Under the pieces are notes generated by a model. That model saw nothing but the letters and a program-made list of their open reading frames with translations. It was not told the DNA's origin and made no database searches. The position numbers and the translations under genes are program-made. A stretch of DNA of 26,031 nt, taken from positions 1-26,031 of the forward strand of contig JAEDJI010000006.1 in assembly GCA_016296435.1 (NCBI GenBank). The letters run 5' to 3'. Below, one piece after another: positions 6,634 to 15,723 of this stretch; the stretch's first letter is position 1, and every line of letters starts with the position of its first letter. This DNA comes from Bacilli bacterium. Its GTDB lineage: Bacteria; Bacillota_I; Bacilli_A; RF39; UBA660.

Positions 6634-7788
6634 CTATTTTTTTAACTTATCTCCTTTTAAACTATCAAATCTTTCAAGTAAGTTACCAGGTATAACTTTT
6701 TGTAATTGCTCATCATCTTTTTTATTATCCACTGCAATTGATATTAAGTCATCAAATAATTCAGTTTGATCCTTTCTCTTAGCTTTCCATAAATAAGAAG
6801 ACAATGAACCAGGAATTGTATTAATTTCATTCACATAAATTTCCTTAGTCTTATCATTAATTAAAAAATCAATTCTAGCAACACCATTACCATCCAATAC
6901 CTTAAATGTATTTATAGCGTATTCTTTCATATCCTCAATCATTTCTTTAGATATAATAGGTTTAGTTTTTTTATCCTTTTCTTGTATTTTAGAAAAATTA
7001 TTCACATACTTTTCTTTAAAAGAATAAAAATTATCATTAGAATTTATTTCTTCAATTTCAGACACTTCAACTTTCTTATAATTACCTAATACACTTATAT
7101 TTATCTCTTTTACATTATTTACTTTTTCTTCAACAAGAATCTTCTTATCATATTTCATAGTATTTTTAACTTTCTTGAAAAAATCTTTTTCATCTTCCGC
7201 TATTTCTATTCCAATACTAGAACCTAAACTAGATGGTTTAATCAATACAGGATATTTTAATTTAGACAATCTTTCTTGTACTAACTTTTTATCATTTAAC
7301 TCAAAAGAATAAAACCAAGTATAATTAACTACTGGTATATTATTAAAACTCAATAATTCTTTTTGAATAACTTTATCTTGCCCTAAAGCTGCTCCTAACA
7401 CACTAGGGCCTGCATAAGGCACACCAAGCATATTTAAATACCCTTGTAAAGATCCATCCTCCAAATATGCACCATGTCCAATTGGTACAATTATATCAAT
7501 AACACATAAATTCTTTTTAAATAAACCTAATCTTTGCAACGCAAAGGACTTATCAATCTTAACTAAAGCTACTTTCTTAGCATATCTTTTAACCAAATCA
7601 ATATCCCTAAAATTAATTATACTTTTCAAATGTTCCCCAGTATACCATGTATTATCTTTATCTATATATATAGGTATTATTTTATATTTATTTTCATCAG
7701 CATACCCCATTGCCTCAATTGCAGAAATAATACTTATTTCATGTTCAACACTTTTTCCTCCAAATATTACTCCTATATTTAATCTCAT
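6634..7788 (-). CDS. ddl: D-alanine--D-alanine ligase
   Basis: The 384-aa protein is an ATP-grasp ligase joining two D-Ala for peptidoglycan precursors. It has VIFGGKSVEHEIS near the N-terminus (Glu15 binds the first D-Ala), LEDGSLQGYLNMLGVPYAG, the ATP-binding lysine region LIKPSSLGSSIGI (about 182-194) and NEINTIPGSLSSYLW near the C-terminus. In the omega loop FYSFKEKY the last residue is Tyr261. Tyr at that site goes with D-Ala-D-Ala making, Phe with D-Ala-D-Lac ligases, so the wall should be of the vancomycin-sensitive type (inference). In QDK (137-139) Gln replaces the usual Met of MDK. It has its own promoter and an AAAGGAAGG site; there is no clear terminator directly after the stop. 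Confidence 0.93.
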   Translation of the reverse strand: MRLNIGVIFGGKSVEHEISIISAIEAMGYADENKYKIIPIYIDKDNTWYTGEHLKSIINFRDIDLVKRYAKKVALVKIDKSFALQRLGLFKKNLCVIDIIVPIGHGAYLEDGSLQGYLNMLGVPYAGPSVLGAALGQDKVIQKELLSFNNIPVVNYTWFYSFELNDKKLVQERLSKLKYPVLIKPSSLGSSIGIEIAEDEKDFFKKVKNTMKYDKKILVEEKVNNVKEINISVLGNYKKVEVSEIEEINSNDNFYSFKEKYVNNFSKIQEKDKKTKPIISKEMIEDMKEYAINTFKVLDGNGVARIDFLINDKTKEIYVNEINTIPGSLSSYLWKAKRKDQTELFDDLISIAVDNKKDDEQLQKVIPGNLLERFDSLKGDKLKK

Positions 7789-7812
7789 ATCATTACTTCC
7801 TTCCTTTATTTT

Positions 7813-7841
7813 AGTATACCAAATAATATAGAATATAACAA
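7813..7841 (-). promoter_or_regulatory. promoter of ddl
   Basis: TTGTTA (7841-7836), a 17-base spacer and TATACT (7818-7813) with a TGG extended -10 just upstream. It lies directly before the purine-rich ribosome-binding site of ddl. Confidence 0.6.
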
Positions 7842-7866
7842 ATACTTTTTACAAACAAGTGTAAAG

Positions 7867-7892
7867 AAAAAACAAGTTAATTTTAAACTTGT
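7867..7892 (-). terminator. terminator of the SipW/TasA-like gene, stop codon in the loop
   Basis: A 7-bp stem ACAAGTT/AACTTGT (minus-strand arms 7892-7886 and 7878-7872) has a loop containing the TAA stop (7885-7883), followed by a T-run. Confidence 0.7.
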
Positions 7893-8608
7893 CCTCCTTT
7901 TAATATGACTTTAAATTGATAACTCATATTGGATGAAGACTCAATTTTATGAGAACTTCCCCATACTCCATTATTAGCTTCACAAGTATCTTTAGTTGTA
8001 TATGTTGAATCACTACATACACCATCAGAATCAGAAAGAACTAATTTAATTTCGTCCTCACTGCCTGTCACCCAAGCCTTAAGTACATATGAAACAGTTC
8101 CTGTTTTAGTAAAAGATCCATTATCTAAAACAAATTCATTAAAATACTTATTACTTGAAGTTCTATTCTGTAAACTAGATACTAATTCACCAGTATTAGC
8201 ACTACCAATAATATATTCTTCTTTAGCAACACCATCTAAAACATATTTTTTAAGCAAATTAATCTTTACATCATCATTTGTAATACCCTCGTTTGAAATA
8301 AGCTCAAAAGCTAAATCATAATTAATCTGTGCATTCCCATTAATAATAGAATTAACATCAAAAGTATATGATTGATCATCAGGAATAGCACTACCAACTT
8401 CATCAGAAACAGGTTTTTGATCAGTTAAATTCATTGCACTCTCATTATCAAACTTTATTTCTAATCTACCAGAAATTATATGATTTTCCTTATTACCAAT
8501 AAAATTAGCATAATAATATGCAAAAGTAGAACCTACAACTAACAAAAGTAACACAATAGTAGATATAATAACTATTAATTTTTCTTTTTTTGTTTCACTA
8601 TTTTTCAT
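7883..8608 (-). CDS. Exported TasA/camelysin-like protein with SipW-type signal peptide
   Basis: The 241-aa protein has a charged start (KNSETKKEK), a hydrophobic core and LLLVVGSTFAYYYANF, the signature of SipW-dependent signal peptides; cleavage is expected after Ala30. The rest is a beta-rich, acidic extracellular domain: IISGRLEIKFDN after the cut and NMSYQFKVILKG at the C-terminus resemble the TasA/camelysin fold of biofilm fibre proteins. A short cysteine module lies between, with Cys198 and Cys209 flanking DSTYTTKDT, ending in GVWG. No LPXTG anchor is visible. The gene is monocistronic. Which peptidase processes it is unknown; no SipW gene lies in the window. A role in matrix or surface fibres is inferred from the family only. 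Confidence 0.75.
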   Translation of the reverse strand: MKNSETKKEKLIVIISTIVLLLLVVGSTFAYYYANFIGNKENHIISGRLEIKFDNESAMNLTDQKPVSDEVGSAIPDDQSYTFDVNSIINGNAQINYDLAFELISNEGITNDDVKINLLKKYVLDGVAKEEYIIGSANTGELVSSLQNRTSSNKYFNEFVLDNGSFTKTGTVSYVLKAWVTGSEDEIKLVLSDSDGVCSDSTYTTKDTCEANNGVWGSSHKIESSSNMSYQFKVILKGGQV

Positions 8609-8635
8609 AACAACACCCTACCTTCTTACTATTAA

Positions 8636-8664
8636 ATAGTACTAAAAATATTCTAAAAAGTCAA
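8636..8664 (-). promoter_or_regulatory. promoter of the SipW/TasA-like gene
   Basis: TTGACT (8664-8659), a 17-base spacer and TACTAT (8641-8636) lie between the mnmA stop and the ribosome-binding site of the exported-protein gene. Confidence 0.6.
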
Positions 8665-8680
8665 TAACCTTAAAAACATT

Positions 8681-9784
8681 TTATAAATACCAAAGTTTTT
8701 CATTATTCTTCCTGACTTCTTTTATAATTCCACTTCCAATACATCTATCCCCAATATATAAAGCACATACTTGTCCAGGAGTTACCGATTTAACTTTATC
8801 GTATGACACTAATAGTTCATTATCATTTAATTTAGTAATTTTTACTTTTACATCATTACTTCTATATCTAAATTTTGCACTACATTCTTTTAATTCTTCT
8901 TTATAATTAATTACTAAGCTATCTATTATACAACTGTCAGAATATAAATATTCATTATTATCACCAATTGCAACGTATAAAATATTTTTATCCAAATCTT
9001 TTCCTACGACAAACATTCTATCATCTGTTCCACCCACGTTAAGACCTCTTCTTTGACCAATTGTATAATGCATAAGTCCAATATGGTTTCCCATTTCTTC
9101 TTTTGTTTCTATATTTATAATCTTACCTGGTTGATTAGGAAGATAGTTACTTAAAAACTCTCTAAAATGTCTTTCTCCAATAAAACATATTCCCGTAGAG
9201 TCTTTCTTTTCAGCAGTTATTAGTCCATATTCGCTAGCAATTTTTCTTACTTCACTTTTTTCTAGATCTCCGACTGGAAACAATACATTTTCTAGTTGTT
9301 CACTAGTAAGTTGTGCTAAAAAATATGTCTGATCTTTATTTAAATCCAATCCTTTATATAAATTACCATCAATAAGCCTAGCATAATGACCAGTTGCTAT
9401 ATAATCTGCTCCAAGTTTTAAAGCCTCTTTTTTAAATAAATCAAACTTAATATATTTATTACACATAACATCAGGATTAGGAGTCCTACCTTTTTTTAAT
9501 TCTTCTAAAAAATAAGTAAATACATAATCCCAATACTCTTTTACAAAATCAACCCTGTGTAATTCTATTCCTAATTCTTCACATACTTTTTTAGCATCAT
9601 TATAATCTTGTTCTTGAGTACATATATTCTCGTTTAAAGTAGGATTACCCTTTATATCATTATTAATTAAACTATCCCAATTTCTCATAAAAAGTCCTAC
9701 TACTTCATAACCCATATTTTTTAAAATGATTGCACTTACTGATGAATCTACTCCACCAGACATACCCACTACTACACGTTTCAT
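8681..9784 (-). CDS. mnmA: tRNA-specific 2-thiouridylase MnmA
   Basis: The 367-aa enzyme makes 2-thiouridine at wobble U34 of tRNA-Lys, -Glu and -Gln, using sulfur relayed to its catalytic cysteine. It shows the PP-loop GMSGGVDSS (about 7-15), Cys108 in GRTPNPDVMCNKYIKF and Cys200 in DSTGICFIGER, the two catalytic cysteines, plus HYTIGQRRGLNVGG, all diagnostic. The length is usual for the family. The start follows GGCGGTGAT. It has its own promoter and lies between a GNAT gene and the SipW/TasA-like gene. I see no clear terminator after the stop. Confidence 0.96.
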   Translation of the reverse strand: MKRVVVGMSGGVDSSVSAIILKNMGYEVVGLFMRNWDSLINNDIKGNPTLNENICTQEQDYNDAKKVCEELGIELHRVDFVKEYWDYVFTYFLEELKKGRTPNPDVMCNKYIKFDLFKKEALKLGADYIATGHYARLIDGNLYKGLDLNKDQTYFLAQLTSEQLENVLFPVGDLEKSEVRKIASEYGLITAEKKDSTGICFIGERHFREFLSNYLPNQPGKIINIETKEEMGNHIGLMHYTIGQRRGLNVGGTDDRMFVVGKDLDKNILYVAIGDNNEYLYSDSCIIDSLVINYKEELKECSAKFRYRSNDVKVKITKLNDNELLVSYDKVKSVTPGQVCALYIGDRCIGSGIIKEVRKNNEKLWYL

Positions 9785-9800
9785 TTATATCACCGCCTAA

Positions 9801-9829
9801 ATTATACTACAAAATAAATAAAAAGTAAA
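9801..9829 (-). promoter_or_regulatory. promoter of mnmA
   Basis: TTTACT (9829-9824), a 17-base spacer and a perfect TATAAT (9806-9801). The predicted transcription start falls at or within the GGCGGTGAT ribosome-binding site, so the leader is very short. Confidence 0.65.
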
Positions 9830-9873
9830 AGAATATACTCTTAATACTTTTTATTATATTTATCACTTTATTC

Positions 9874-10425
9874 TCAAACACTTTTACTTGAATTAAAATC
9901 TTCTTTTAATATTTGCATATATATGCTGTCATGATAAATCCCCTCAAAATAGTGAGATTGTCTTCTTACACCAAGTTCTTTAAAACCACACTTTAAATAG
10001 CATTTTTTAGCACGTTCATTTGTTTTTAACAATTCTAACATAATATTATTAAGATTTAAATGATTAAAAGCATAATCAAGCAATAATTTAATTGCCTCAG
10101 TACCATATCCTTTTTCTCTTTCTTTTTTATTTCCTATCATAATACCAAGTGTTGCAGTTTTATTAATATGATCTATATTCATAAGAGATACATTGCCTAT
10201 TAATTCATCATTAGATAGTTTCACTATTGAAAGATATACTTTATCATCTTTTCTTGATCTTTCTACAAAATCTTTTTCATCCTCAAGTGTAAAAACTTTA
10301 CTATATTGGTCCAAATATTTAGATGTTTCATAGTCATTAATCCACTCAGTAAAAGAAATATAATCATCCTCACCAAATGGTGAAAGATAAATATTATTTC
10401 CTATTATTTTCTTGTAATGTTTCAC
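9874..10425 (-). CDS. GNAT family N-acetyltransferase (RimJ/RimL-like)
   Basis: The 183-aa protein has the GNAT fold: the N-terminal IYLSPFGEDDYISFTEWIND is typical of the RimJ/RimL-like group, and the acetyl-CoA loop is seen in REKGYGTEAIKLLLDYAF (motif A, RxxGxG). The C-terminal NERAKKCYLKCGFKELGVRRQ matches motif B, where substrate N-termini or small amines are placed. The substrate cannot be told. It starts at GTG (10425), sharing one base with the aspS TAG stop and preceded by GAGG inside aspS. It is therefore co-transcribed and probably translationally coupled with aspS, under the same T-box. A weak AT-rich hairpin follows at about 9829-9843. Confidence 0.85.
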   Translation of the reverse strand: MKHYKKIIGNNIYLSPFGEDDYISFTEWINDYETSKYLDQYSKVFTLEDEKDFVERSRKDDKVYLSIVKLSNDELIGNVSLMNIDHINKTATLGIMIGNKKEREKGYGTEAIKLLLDYAFNHLNLNNIMLELLKTNERAKKCYLKCGFKELGVRRQSHYFEGIYHDSIYMQILKEDFNSSKSV

Positions 10426-12155
10426 TATTTTACCTCTTTTATATATAAATCTTTCAATTGATCCTCATCAACATAATTCGGAGCATCAGTCATTAAACAA
10501 CTAGCACTAGTAGTCTTAGGAAAAGCAATAACATCACGAATGTTCTCAGTATTTGTAAGTAACATAGTTAGTCTATCAAGACCTAAAGCAAGTCCTCCAT
10601 GTGGTGGAGTCCCATACTTAAATGCTTCAAGTAGAAAGCCAAATTTTTCATTTTTTTCTTTTTCAGTTAATCCAATTACCTCAAATATTTTACTTTGAAG
10701 ATTTTTATCATGAATTCTTATTGACCCACCACCTGCTTCATATCCATTAATTACTATATCATAAGCATCAGATAAACACTTTGCTGGATCAATATTTAAT
10801 AATTCAATATCACTATCTTTTACTTTAGTAAAAGGATGATGAAGAGCAACATATCTCTTTTCTTCTGTATCATACTCAAACATAGGAAAATCCACTACCC
10901 AAAGCATTTTATATTCATTTTTATTTATTAATCCAAGATCATTACCTAATTTTATTCTTAAAGCACCAAGAGATTGTTTTACTATATCATATGTTCCTCC
11001 CGATAATAACACAAGATCATTTTCTTCTAAAGAAAGAGCATTAATTAAATTATTTTGAACACTTAAATCCATAAACTTAATTATACTTCCATTTAATGTT
11101 TCGTTATATTTTAAATAAACTACTCCAGTACTTTTATATTTTTTTACAAAAAGATTCAAATTATCTAAATCTTTTCTTGAAAACTTATCACTAGCATTTT
11201 TAACTACTAAACAATTTACAATTTCACAATCCTTAAACATAGGAAATTCAGTATCTTTAAACATTTCAGTAACATCATTTATTTTCATATCAAACCTAAG
11301 GTCAGGTTTATCACTGCCATATAAGTCCATAGCTTTTTTATATGACATCCTCTCAAGAGGTAATTTAATATCTATTCCTTTTATTTCCTTAAATAATTTT
11401 TGCAATAATCCTTCAGTTACACTAATAACATCATCATGAGTAACAAAACTCATTTCCATATCTATTTGAGTAAATTCTGGTTGACGATCAGCACGTAAAT
11501 CTTCATCCCTAAAACATTTAGCAATTTGAAAATATCTTTCAAAACCCGAAACCATAAGTAATTGTTTAAATATTTGAGGAGATTGAGGTAATGCATAAAA
11601 CTTATTTTTATTTACACGAGATGGAACTAAATAATCTCGTGCCCCCTCCGGAGTTGATTTACATAGTATTGGAGTTTCTACTTCAAGGAAATGATTATCA
11701 GATAAATAATTTCTTGCTATCATACATATTTTATGTCTTGTAATAAACTTACTACATAAATCTTCTCTTCTAAGATCTAAATAACGATACTTTAGACGTG
11801 TTTCTTCACTTGCATTAGTATTATTATTAACCTCAAAAGGTGTATCAAGTGATTCATTTAAAACCTCTAAAGAAAAAACTTCTACTTCGATATCACCAGT
11901 TAAAAGATTAGGGTTTTTACTACTTCTTTCAATAACTCTACCAGATACTTTAATTACACTTTCATTCTTTAAAGATGATAATTCTTCAAAAAATACTTTT
12001 TCTGGAGATACTACTAATTGTATTATTCCACTACGGTCACGAAGATCAATAAATAACATTCCTCCAAGATTTCTTTTTTTGCTAATCCATCCATATAATT
12101 CTACTTCTTGATTAATATTTTTGATACTTAAATCAGTATTAAATATTTTTTTCAT
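10425..12155 (-). CDS. aspS: Aspartyl-tRNA synthetase
   Basis: The 576-aa enzyme is a bacterial-type class II AspRS. It has an N-terminal OB anticodon-binding domain ([23 protein letters not shown]), motif 2 with [16 protein letters not shown], a central GAD insertion domain and motif 3 with GLALGLDRL. The start is set at 12155 (MKKIFNT) behind AAAGGA. An in-frame TTG at 12194 would put the first codons inside the T-box terminator hairpin and is rejected. The gene is headed by an Asp-type T-box leader and followed without a gap by a GNAT gene. No hisS lies upstream, unlike in Bacillus. Whether it is discriminating or also charges tRNA-Asn cannot be read with certainty. Confidence 0.97.
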   Translation of the reverse strand: MKKIFNTDLSIKNINQEVELYGWISKKRNLGGMLFIDLRDRSGIIQLVVSPEKVFFEELSSLKNESVIKVSGRVIERSSKNPNLLTGDIEVEVFSLEVLNESLDTPFEVNNNTNASEETRLKYRYLDLRREDLCSKFITRHKICMIARNYLSDNHFLEVETPILCKSTPEGARDYLVPSRVNKNKFYALPQSPQIFKQLLMVSGFERYFQIAKCFRDEDLRADRQPEFTQIDMEMSFVTHDDVISVTEGLLQKLFKEIKGIDIKLPLERMSYKKAMDLYGSDKPDLRFDMKINDVTEMFKDTEFPMFKDCEIVNCLVVKNASDKFSRKDLDNLNLFVKKYKSTGVVYLKYNETLNGSIIKFMDLSVQNNLINALSLEENDLVLLSGGTYDIVKQSLGALRIKLGNDLGLINKNEYKMLWVVDFPMFEYDTEEKRYVALHHPFTKVKDSDIELLNIDPAKCLSDAYDIVINGYEAGGGSIRIHDKNLQSKIFEVIGLTEKEKNEKFGFLLEAFKYGTPPHGGLALGLDRLTMLLTNTENIRDVIAFPKTTSASCLMTDAPNYVDEDQLKDLYIKEVK

Positions 12156-12400
12156 TCTATCATTCCTTTCAATAAAAAAACAGTTATATCCCAAGGGACG
12201 AATAACTGTTAATCCGCGGTACCACCCAATTTATTATATATAAAATATAATCTCTTTATTTATAACGGCAATCAACCGGCTTGTTCTACTTAATTCCTCA
12301 AGCACTCATGGTGTCTTTCATACTTAATTTTATACTAGTTTACACCAAACACTAGCTCTCTTAAATAATATTAAATATTACTCTTCCAATCAACGTTTAT
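12156..12400 (-). promoter_or_regulatory. T-box riboswitch of aspS (specifier GAC, Asp)
   Basis: Read on the minus strand, the leader shows the usual T-box parts in order. AGAGTA (Stem I S-turn) comes first, then the distal Stem I motif GAGAGCTAGTGTTTGGTGTA, and a specifier GAC (12315-12313) in GAAAGACACC. A CGG/CCG hairpin with GCCGTTAT follows, then the T-box GGGTGGTACCGCGG (about 12227-12214). The terminator has a 9-bp stem AACAGTTAT/ATAACTGTT (12210-12202 with 12187-12179) followed by T residues. Uncharged tRNA-Asp should stabilise the antiterminator and allow aspS and GNAT transcription. Confidence 0.93.
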
Positions 12401-12406
12401 GTATAG

Positions 12407-12435
12407 ATTATAAAATATTTTTAATTGATTGTCAA
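12407..12435 (-). promoter_or_regulatory. promoter of the aspS T-box transcript
   Basis: A perfect consensus: TTGACA (12435-12430), 17-base spacer, TATAAT (12412-12407). It starts the T-box leader. The palindrome TGAGCTCA (12443-12450) lies just upstream of the -35. Confidence 0.85.
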
Positions 12436-12491
12436 GACTGCATGAGCTCAGATAATATCATTATATCAATTACCTCTTTAAATATTTTATA

Positions 12492-15413
12492 CTATAATAC
12501 TTCAATATTATTGGCAATAACTTGATACTCATCAAATCTTCTTTCAACTCTACCAAACACTTTTATTATATCATTTCTTTTTATATTAGTATTTTTATAT
12601 ATATCAGGGAATAAAGTAATACTAACAATACCAGTATTATCACTACCATTTATAAAAGCCATATTATCCCCCTTTTTAGTAAGAATCTCTTTTATCTTAT
12701 CTACATTTACTATAACAGTAATATTTTTATTATAATTTTCTTTTATACTTGATAAATCTATTATATTAGAATAATTTAGTTTATACTTTTCAGTCTTATG
12801 AGAAGTAATATAAATACCAAAGAGTTCTTTTTCTTTTTCAAGTATCACATCAATATCAAGTTCCTCATATAAATCTATATTAGGTTTAGGAATAATAGAT
12901 TCACCTATTTCTTTAGTTAATTCAATATAATTAATAATGCTATCTATATTATTTAATAAAGTATTAATATTATAACCAAAACATTCTAAAGAATGAGAAT
13001 ATATTAAAGACTCAATAACTTTTTTATTATTTATTTTAGATATTGTCCTTTTCATAAAATCAAAGATATCTATAAAACCATCTTTTCGTTCTTCAACTAT
13101 AAAATTTGATATAACTCCCCCAAGATTTCTAATACTAGCAATAGGAAACATTATTCCATCTTTAACTACTTTAAATTTATAGTCATAACTAAAATTAACA
13201 GATGGAGGTAAAATCTTTATACATAATTTTTTAATTTCATTAGTATACTCTTTTATTTTTACTTCACTGCCAATTACTCCCTTTAAAAGATTAGCATAAA
13301 AATACTTTGGAAAATAATACTTTAAATATGCCATTTTATAAGCTACTAAAGCATAAGAAACAGAATGACTTTTATTAAAACCATAATTAGCAAATTTAAG
13401 AATTAAATTAAAAACTTTTTCAGATGTTTCTTTACTATATCCATTATTAATAGCTTGTTCTATAAACTTATTTTCTTCTTGTTTTAAAATATCATACTTT
13501 TTCTTGCTCATAGCTCTTCTTAATATATCAGCTTCTCCAAGCGTATAATTAGCGAGTTTTTGTGCAATTAACATTATTTGTTCTTGATATATAATTATTC
13601 CATAAGTATCTTTTAATATTTCATATAAAGAATCATCTATATAATCAATCTTTTCCTTACCCTCTTTTCTTTTTATATAAAGTGGAATATTCTCAGCAGG
13701 ACCAGGTCTAAATAAAGCAATTGCAGCACATAAATCATTAAAGTTTCTAGGCTTTAAATCCCTTAAGAATTTTCTCATCCCATCACTTTCAAATTGAAAT
13801 ATACCAGTAGTATCACCATTATAAAACAAAGACATAACCTTAGGATCATCAAGAGGAATCTTATTAAAATTAATATTAAGATTCAACTCCCTGTTTATAT
13901 CATTAATAATATTATCAATAATAGAAAGATTCTTAATACCCAAAAAATCCATTTTAATAAGTCCTATCTCTTCAAGATATTCCATAGTATACTCAGTCAA
14001 ATATAAATCATCACTATTATTTTTAATAATAGGAAGTATTTCATATAATGGTTTATAACTAATTACAATACCCGCAGCATGTATACTAGTATGTCTTTTA
14101 CATCCCTCAACTTTATTTACAACATTATATAAAAGCTTAAATCTATCAGAACTATCAATTAGTTTATATATTTCTTTATCTCTTTTTACTAAATCTTTTA
14201 AACTCTCTTTAAAATTTAATCTTTTACATATATAATCTATATCCTTAACATCAATATTTAAAACACGTCCAACATCCCTTACTGCTTGACGTCCTCCAAG
14301 TGTACCAAAAGTAATAATTCCCGCTACATTAGATTCTTTATATTTACTTTTAACATATTTAATTACTTGTTCTCTTTTAGTATCAGGAAAATCAGTATCA
14401 ATATCAGGCATAGTAATTCTTTGAGGATTTAAAAATCTTTCAAATAACAAGTTATACTTAATAGGATCAACTTCAGTAATACCCAAACAATAAGAAACTA
14501 GTGATCCAGCAGCAGAACCTCTTCCTGGACCCACCAATATATTATTTTGCTTTGCATACTTAATATAATCATATACTACAAGAAAATAATCTTCGAAATG
14601 CATACTTAATATAATATCTAATTCATAATTTAATCTATTTAAATATGTATCAGATACATTCCCATTAAGTCTTTTATACAGACCTTTTAAAGATAAGTTT
14701 TTTAAGTATTTTTTAGAATCAGAAACATCATATTTAGGCATATATAATTCCTTAGTAAAATTAATATCACATAAATCACATATTTTATTAGTATTATTTA
14801 AAGTATTAAAAGATATTCTATCTACTAAATCATCATACTTATATAAATAATTATTTTGATAATTAAACTCTATTCCATCAGAAATAGTTTTACCAGACTT
14901 AATCATATATACATATGGAAGATATTTATACTCATATTCATCTAGAAAAAGGGTTTTAGATACATATACTAAATTGTCTTTATATAAACTATAATTTAGT
15001 TCTTCATTAAAAGATACCCCAATAAATATATATTCAAAATATTCTTTTAAAGATTCATATAAAGAAGAACTAAATACTACACATATCAAATTATTACTAT
15101 AAGTAATTAAATCATCGAAAGTAAGCTTTCTATCATTTTTAATATTTTCTATTCTTACAAGATTATGATATCCAATTTCATTTTCAACATATAAAAGTAT
15201 ATGATTATTATCAATAATAATATCTAATCCAATAATAGGTTTAATATCATTTTTATTCATTTTATTAATAAATTCCATAGTACCATATAAATTATCATCA
15301 CATATCGCACAAGAAGTAATATTAAGTTTCTTTAACTTTATAATTAAATCATCAATCTTAATAAGACTATTAAGTAAACTATAATCAGTCTTAACATATA
15401 ATGGTGTATACAT
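12492..15413 (-). CDS. dnaE: DNA polymerase III alpha subunit, short DnaE type
   Basis: The 973-aa C-family polymerase has an N-terminal PHP domain, the palm with GRGSAAGSLVSYCLG and the catalytic pair PDIDTDF (around residue 340), the fingers block LRRAMSKKK with FNKSHSVSYALVAYKMAYLKYYFP, helix-hairpin-helix elements and a C-terminal OB fold that ends the protein (FGRVERRFDEYQVIANN). The tau-binding C-terminal domain of Proteobacterial DnaE is absent, as in the lagging-strand DnaE of PolC-containing Bacillota, so PolC is expected elsewhere. In the PHP domain the usual HxH metal motif (LHVHSEYSLL) reads LYVKTDYSLL, so this site should not bind metal. The start follows an excellent AAAGGAGGT. 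Confidence 0.95.
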   Translation of the reverse strand: MYTPLYVKTDYSLLNSLIKIDDLIIKLKKLNITSCAICDDNLYGTMEFINKMNKNDIKPIIGLDIIIDNNHILLYVENEIGYHNLVRIENIKNDRKLTFDDLITYSNNLICVVFSSSLYESLKEYFEYIFIGVSFNEELNYSLYKDNLVYVSKTLFLDEYEYKYLPYVYMIKSGKTISDGIEFNYQNNYLYKYDDLVDRISFNTLNNTNKICDLCDINFTKELYMPKYDVSDSKKYLKNLSLKGLYKRLNGNVSDTYLNRLNYELDIILSMHFEDYFLVVYDYIKYAKQNNILVGPGRGSAAGSLVSYCLGITEVDPIKYNLLFERFLNPQRITMPDIDTDFPDTKREQVIKYVKSKYKESNVAGIITFGTLGGRQAVRDVGRVLNIDVKDIDYICKRLNFKESLKDLVKRDKEIYKLIDSSDRFKLLYNVVNKVEGCKRHTSIHAAGIVISYKPLYEILPIIKNNSDDLYLTEYTMEYLEEIGLIKMDFLGIKNLSIIDNIINDINRELNLNINFNKIPLDDPKVMSLFYNGDTTGIFQFESDGMRKFLRDLKPRNFNDLCAAIALFRPGPAENIPLYIKRKEGKEKIDYIDDSLYEILKDTYGIIIYQEQIMLIAQKLANYTLGEADILRRAMSKKKYDILKQEENKFIEQAINNGYSKETSEKVFNLILKFANYGFNKSHSVSYALVAYKMAYLKYYFPKYFYANLLKGVIGSEVKIKEYTNEIKKLCIKILPPSVNFSYDYKFKVVKDGIMFPIASIRNLGGVISNFIVEERKDGFIDIFDFMKRTISKINNKKVIESLIYSHSLECFGYNINTLLNNIDSIINYIELTKEIGESIIPKPNIDLYEELDIDVILEKEKELFGIYITSHKTEKYKLNYSNIIDLSSIKENYNKNITVIVNVDKIKEILTKKGDNMAFINGSDNTGIVSITLFPDIYKNTNIKRNDIIKVFGRVERRFDEYQVIANNIEVL

Positions 15414-15434
15414 AAATATTACCTCCTTTAATAT

Positions 15435-15443
15435 ATTTTATCA
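15435..15443 (-). promoter_or_regulatory. possible extended -10 promoter of dnaE
   Basis: TGATAAAAT on the minus strand (15443-15435) lies just before the AAAGGAGG site. The -35 position (TCCTAC) is poor, so this rests on the extended -10 alone. It overlaps the control region of the divergent rpmB promoter. Confidence 0.35.
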
Positions 15444-15450
15444 TAAAAAG

Positions 15451-15480
15451 TTGACTTGTAGGAATAAAATATGATAGAAT
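15451..15480 (+). promoter_or_regulatory. promoter of rpmB
   Basis: TTGACT (15451-15456), an 18-base spacer and TAGAAT (15475-15480) preceded by TGA (extended -10). The predicted leader is about 24 bases and holds AAGGAGGG. Confidence 0.6.
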
Positions 15481-15510
15481 TATAGTGCTTATTAAAAAGG
15501 AGGGATTAAT

Positions 15511-15681
15511 GTGGCTAAAAATTTATCAAATAGAAAACCTAATATGAAGAATCTTCGTCCAAATTGTTTAAAAAAGACTATTAAAAAACAAGGACTAAAT
15601 TTACAAGTAGTAACTTTAGATAATGGAGAAAAAGTAAGAGTTTCAGTAAAAGAAGCTAGAACAATGAAAAAAGCTATTTAA
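15511..15681 (+). CDS. rpmB: Ribosomal protein bL28, short divergent form
   Basis: A GTG start with AAGGAGGG in front opens a 56-codon frame that is too small for ordinary gene lists. The C-terminal half NLQVVTLDNGEKVRVSVKEA lines up with the [23 protein letters not shown] type of segment in bL28, and the whole is lysine- and arginine-rich. Context supports it: in Bacillus, rpmB is transcribed towards the rlmN-prpC-prkC-rsgA-rpe block just as here. The N-terminal zinc or CxxCGK part of bL28 is missing, and the protein is shorter than usual (about 60-78 aa). A good hairpin terminator follows. The alternative is an unrelated small basic protein, less likely given position. Confidence 0.68.
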   Translation: MAKNLSNRKPNMKNLRPNCLKKTIKKQGLNLQVVTLDNGEKVRVSVKEARTMKKAI

Positions 15682-15687
15682 TTAATA

Positions 15688-15723
15688 AAAGAGATATCAA
15701 GTTGCAAATGATATCTCTTTTTT
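15688..15723 (+). terminator. terminator of rpmB
   Basis: A perfect 12-bp stem (15688-15699 with 15709-15720) closes a 9-base loop and is followed by T residues. It starts 6 bases after the rpmB stop. Confidence 0.9.

Noticed and set aside
6562..6638. Distant inverted repeat AATAGTAC/GTACTATT downstream of ddl
   Set aside because: The arms are over 50 bases apart in AT-rich sequence with no T-run or inner structure; likely chance.
9829..9843. Weak hairpin after the GNAT gene as a terminator
   Set aside because: A 5-bp AT-rich stem with a G-T pair overlaps the mnmA promoter region; too weak to call.
12156..12194. In-frame TTG upstream extension of aspS
   Set aside because: The extra codons lie in the T-box terminator hairpin, and a good AAAGGA precedes the ATG at 12155.
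12443..12450. Palindrome TGAGCTCA upstream of the aspS promoter as an operator
   Set aside because: Single 8-base palindrome with no second copy in the window; the T-box already explains control.
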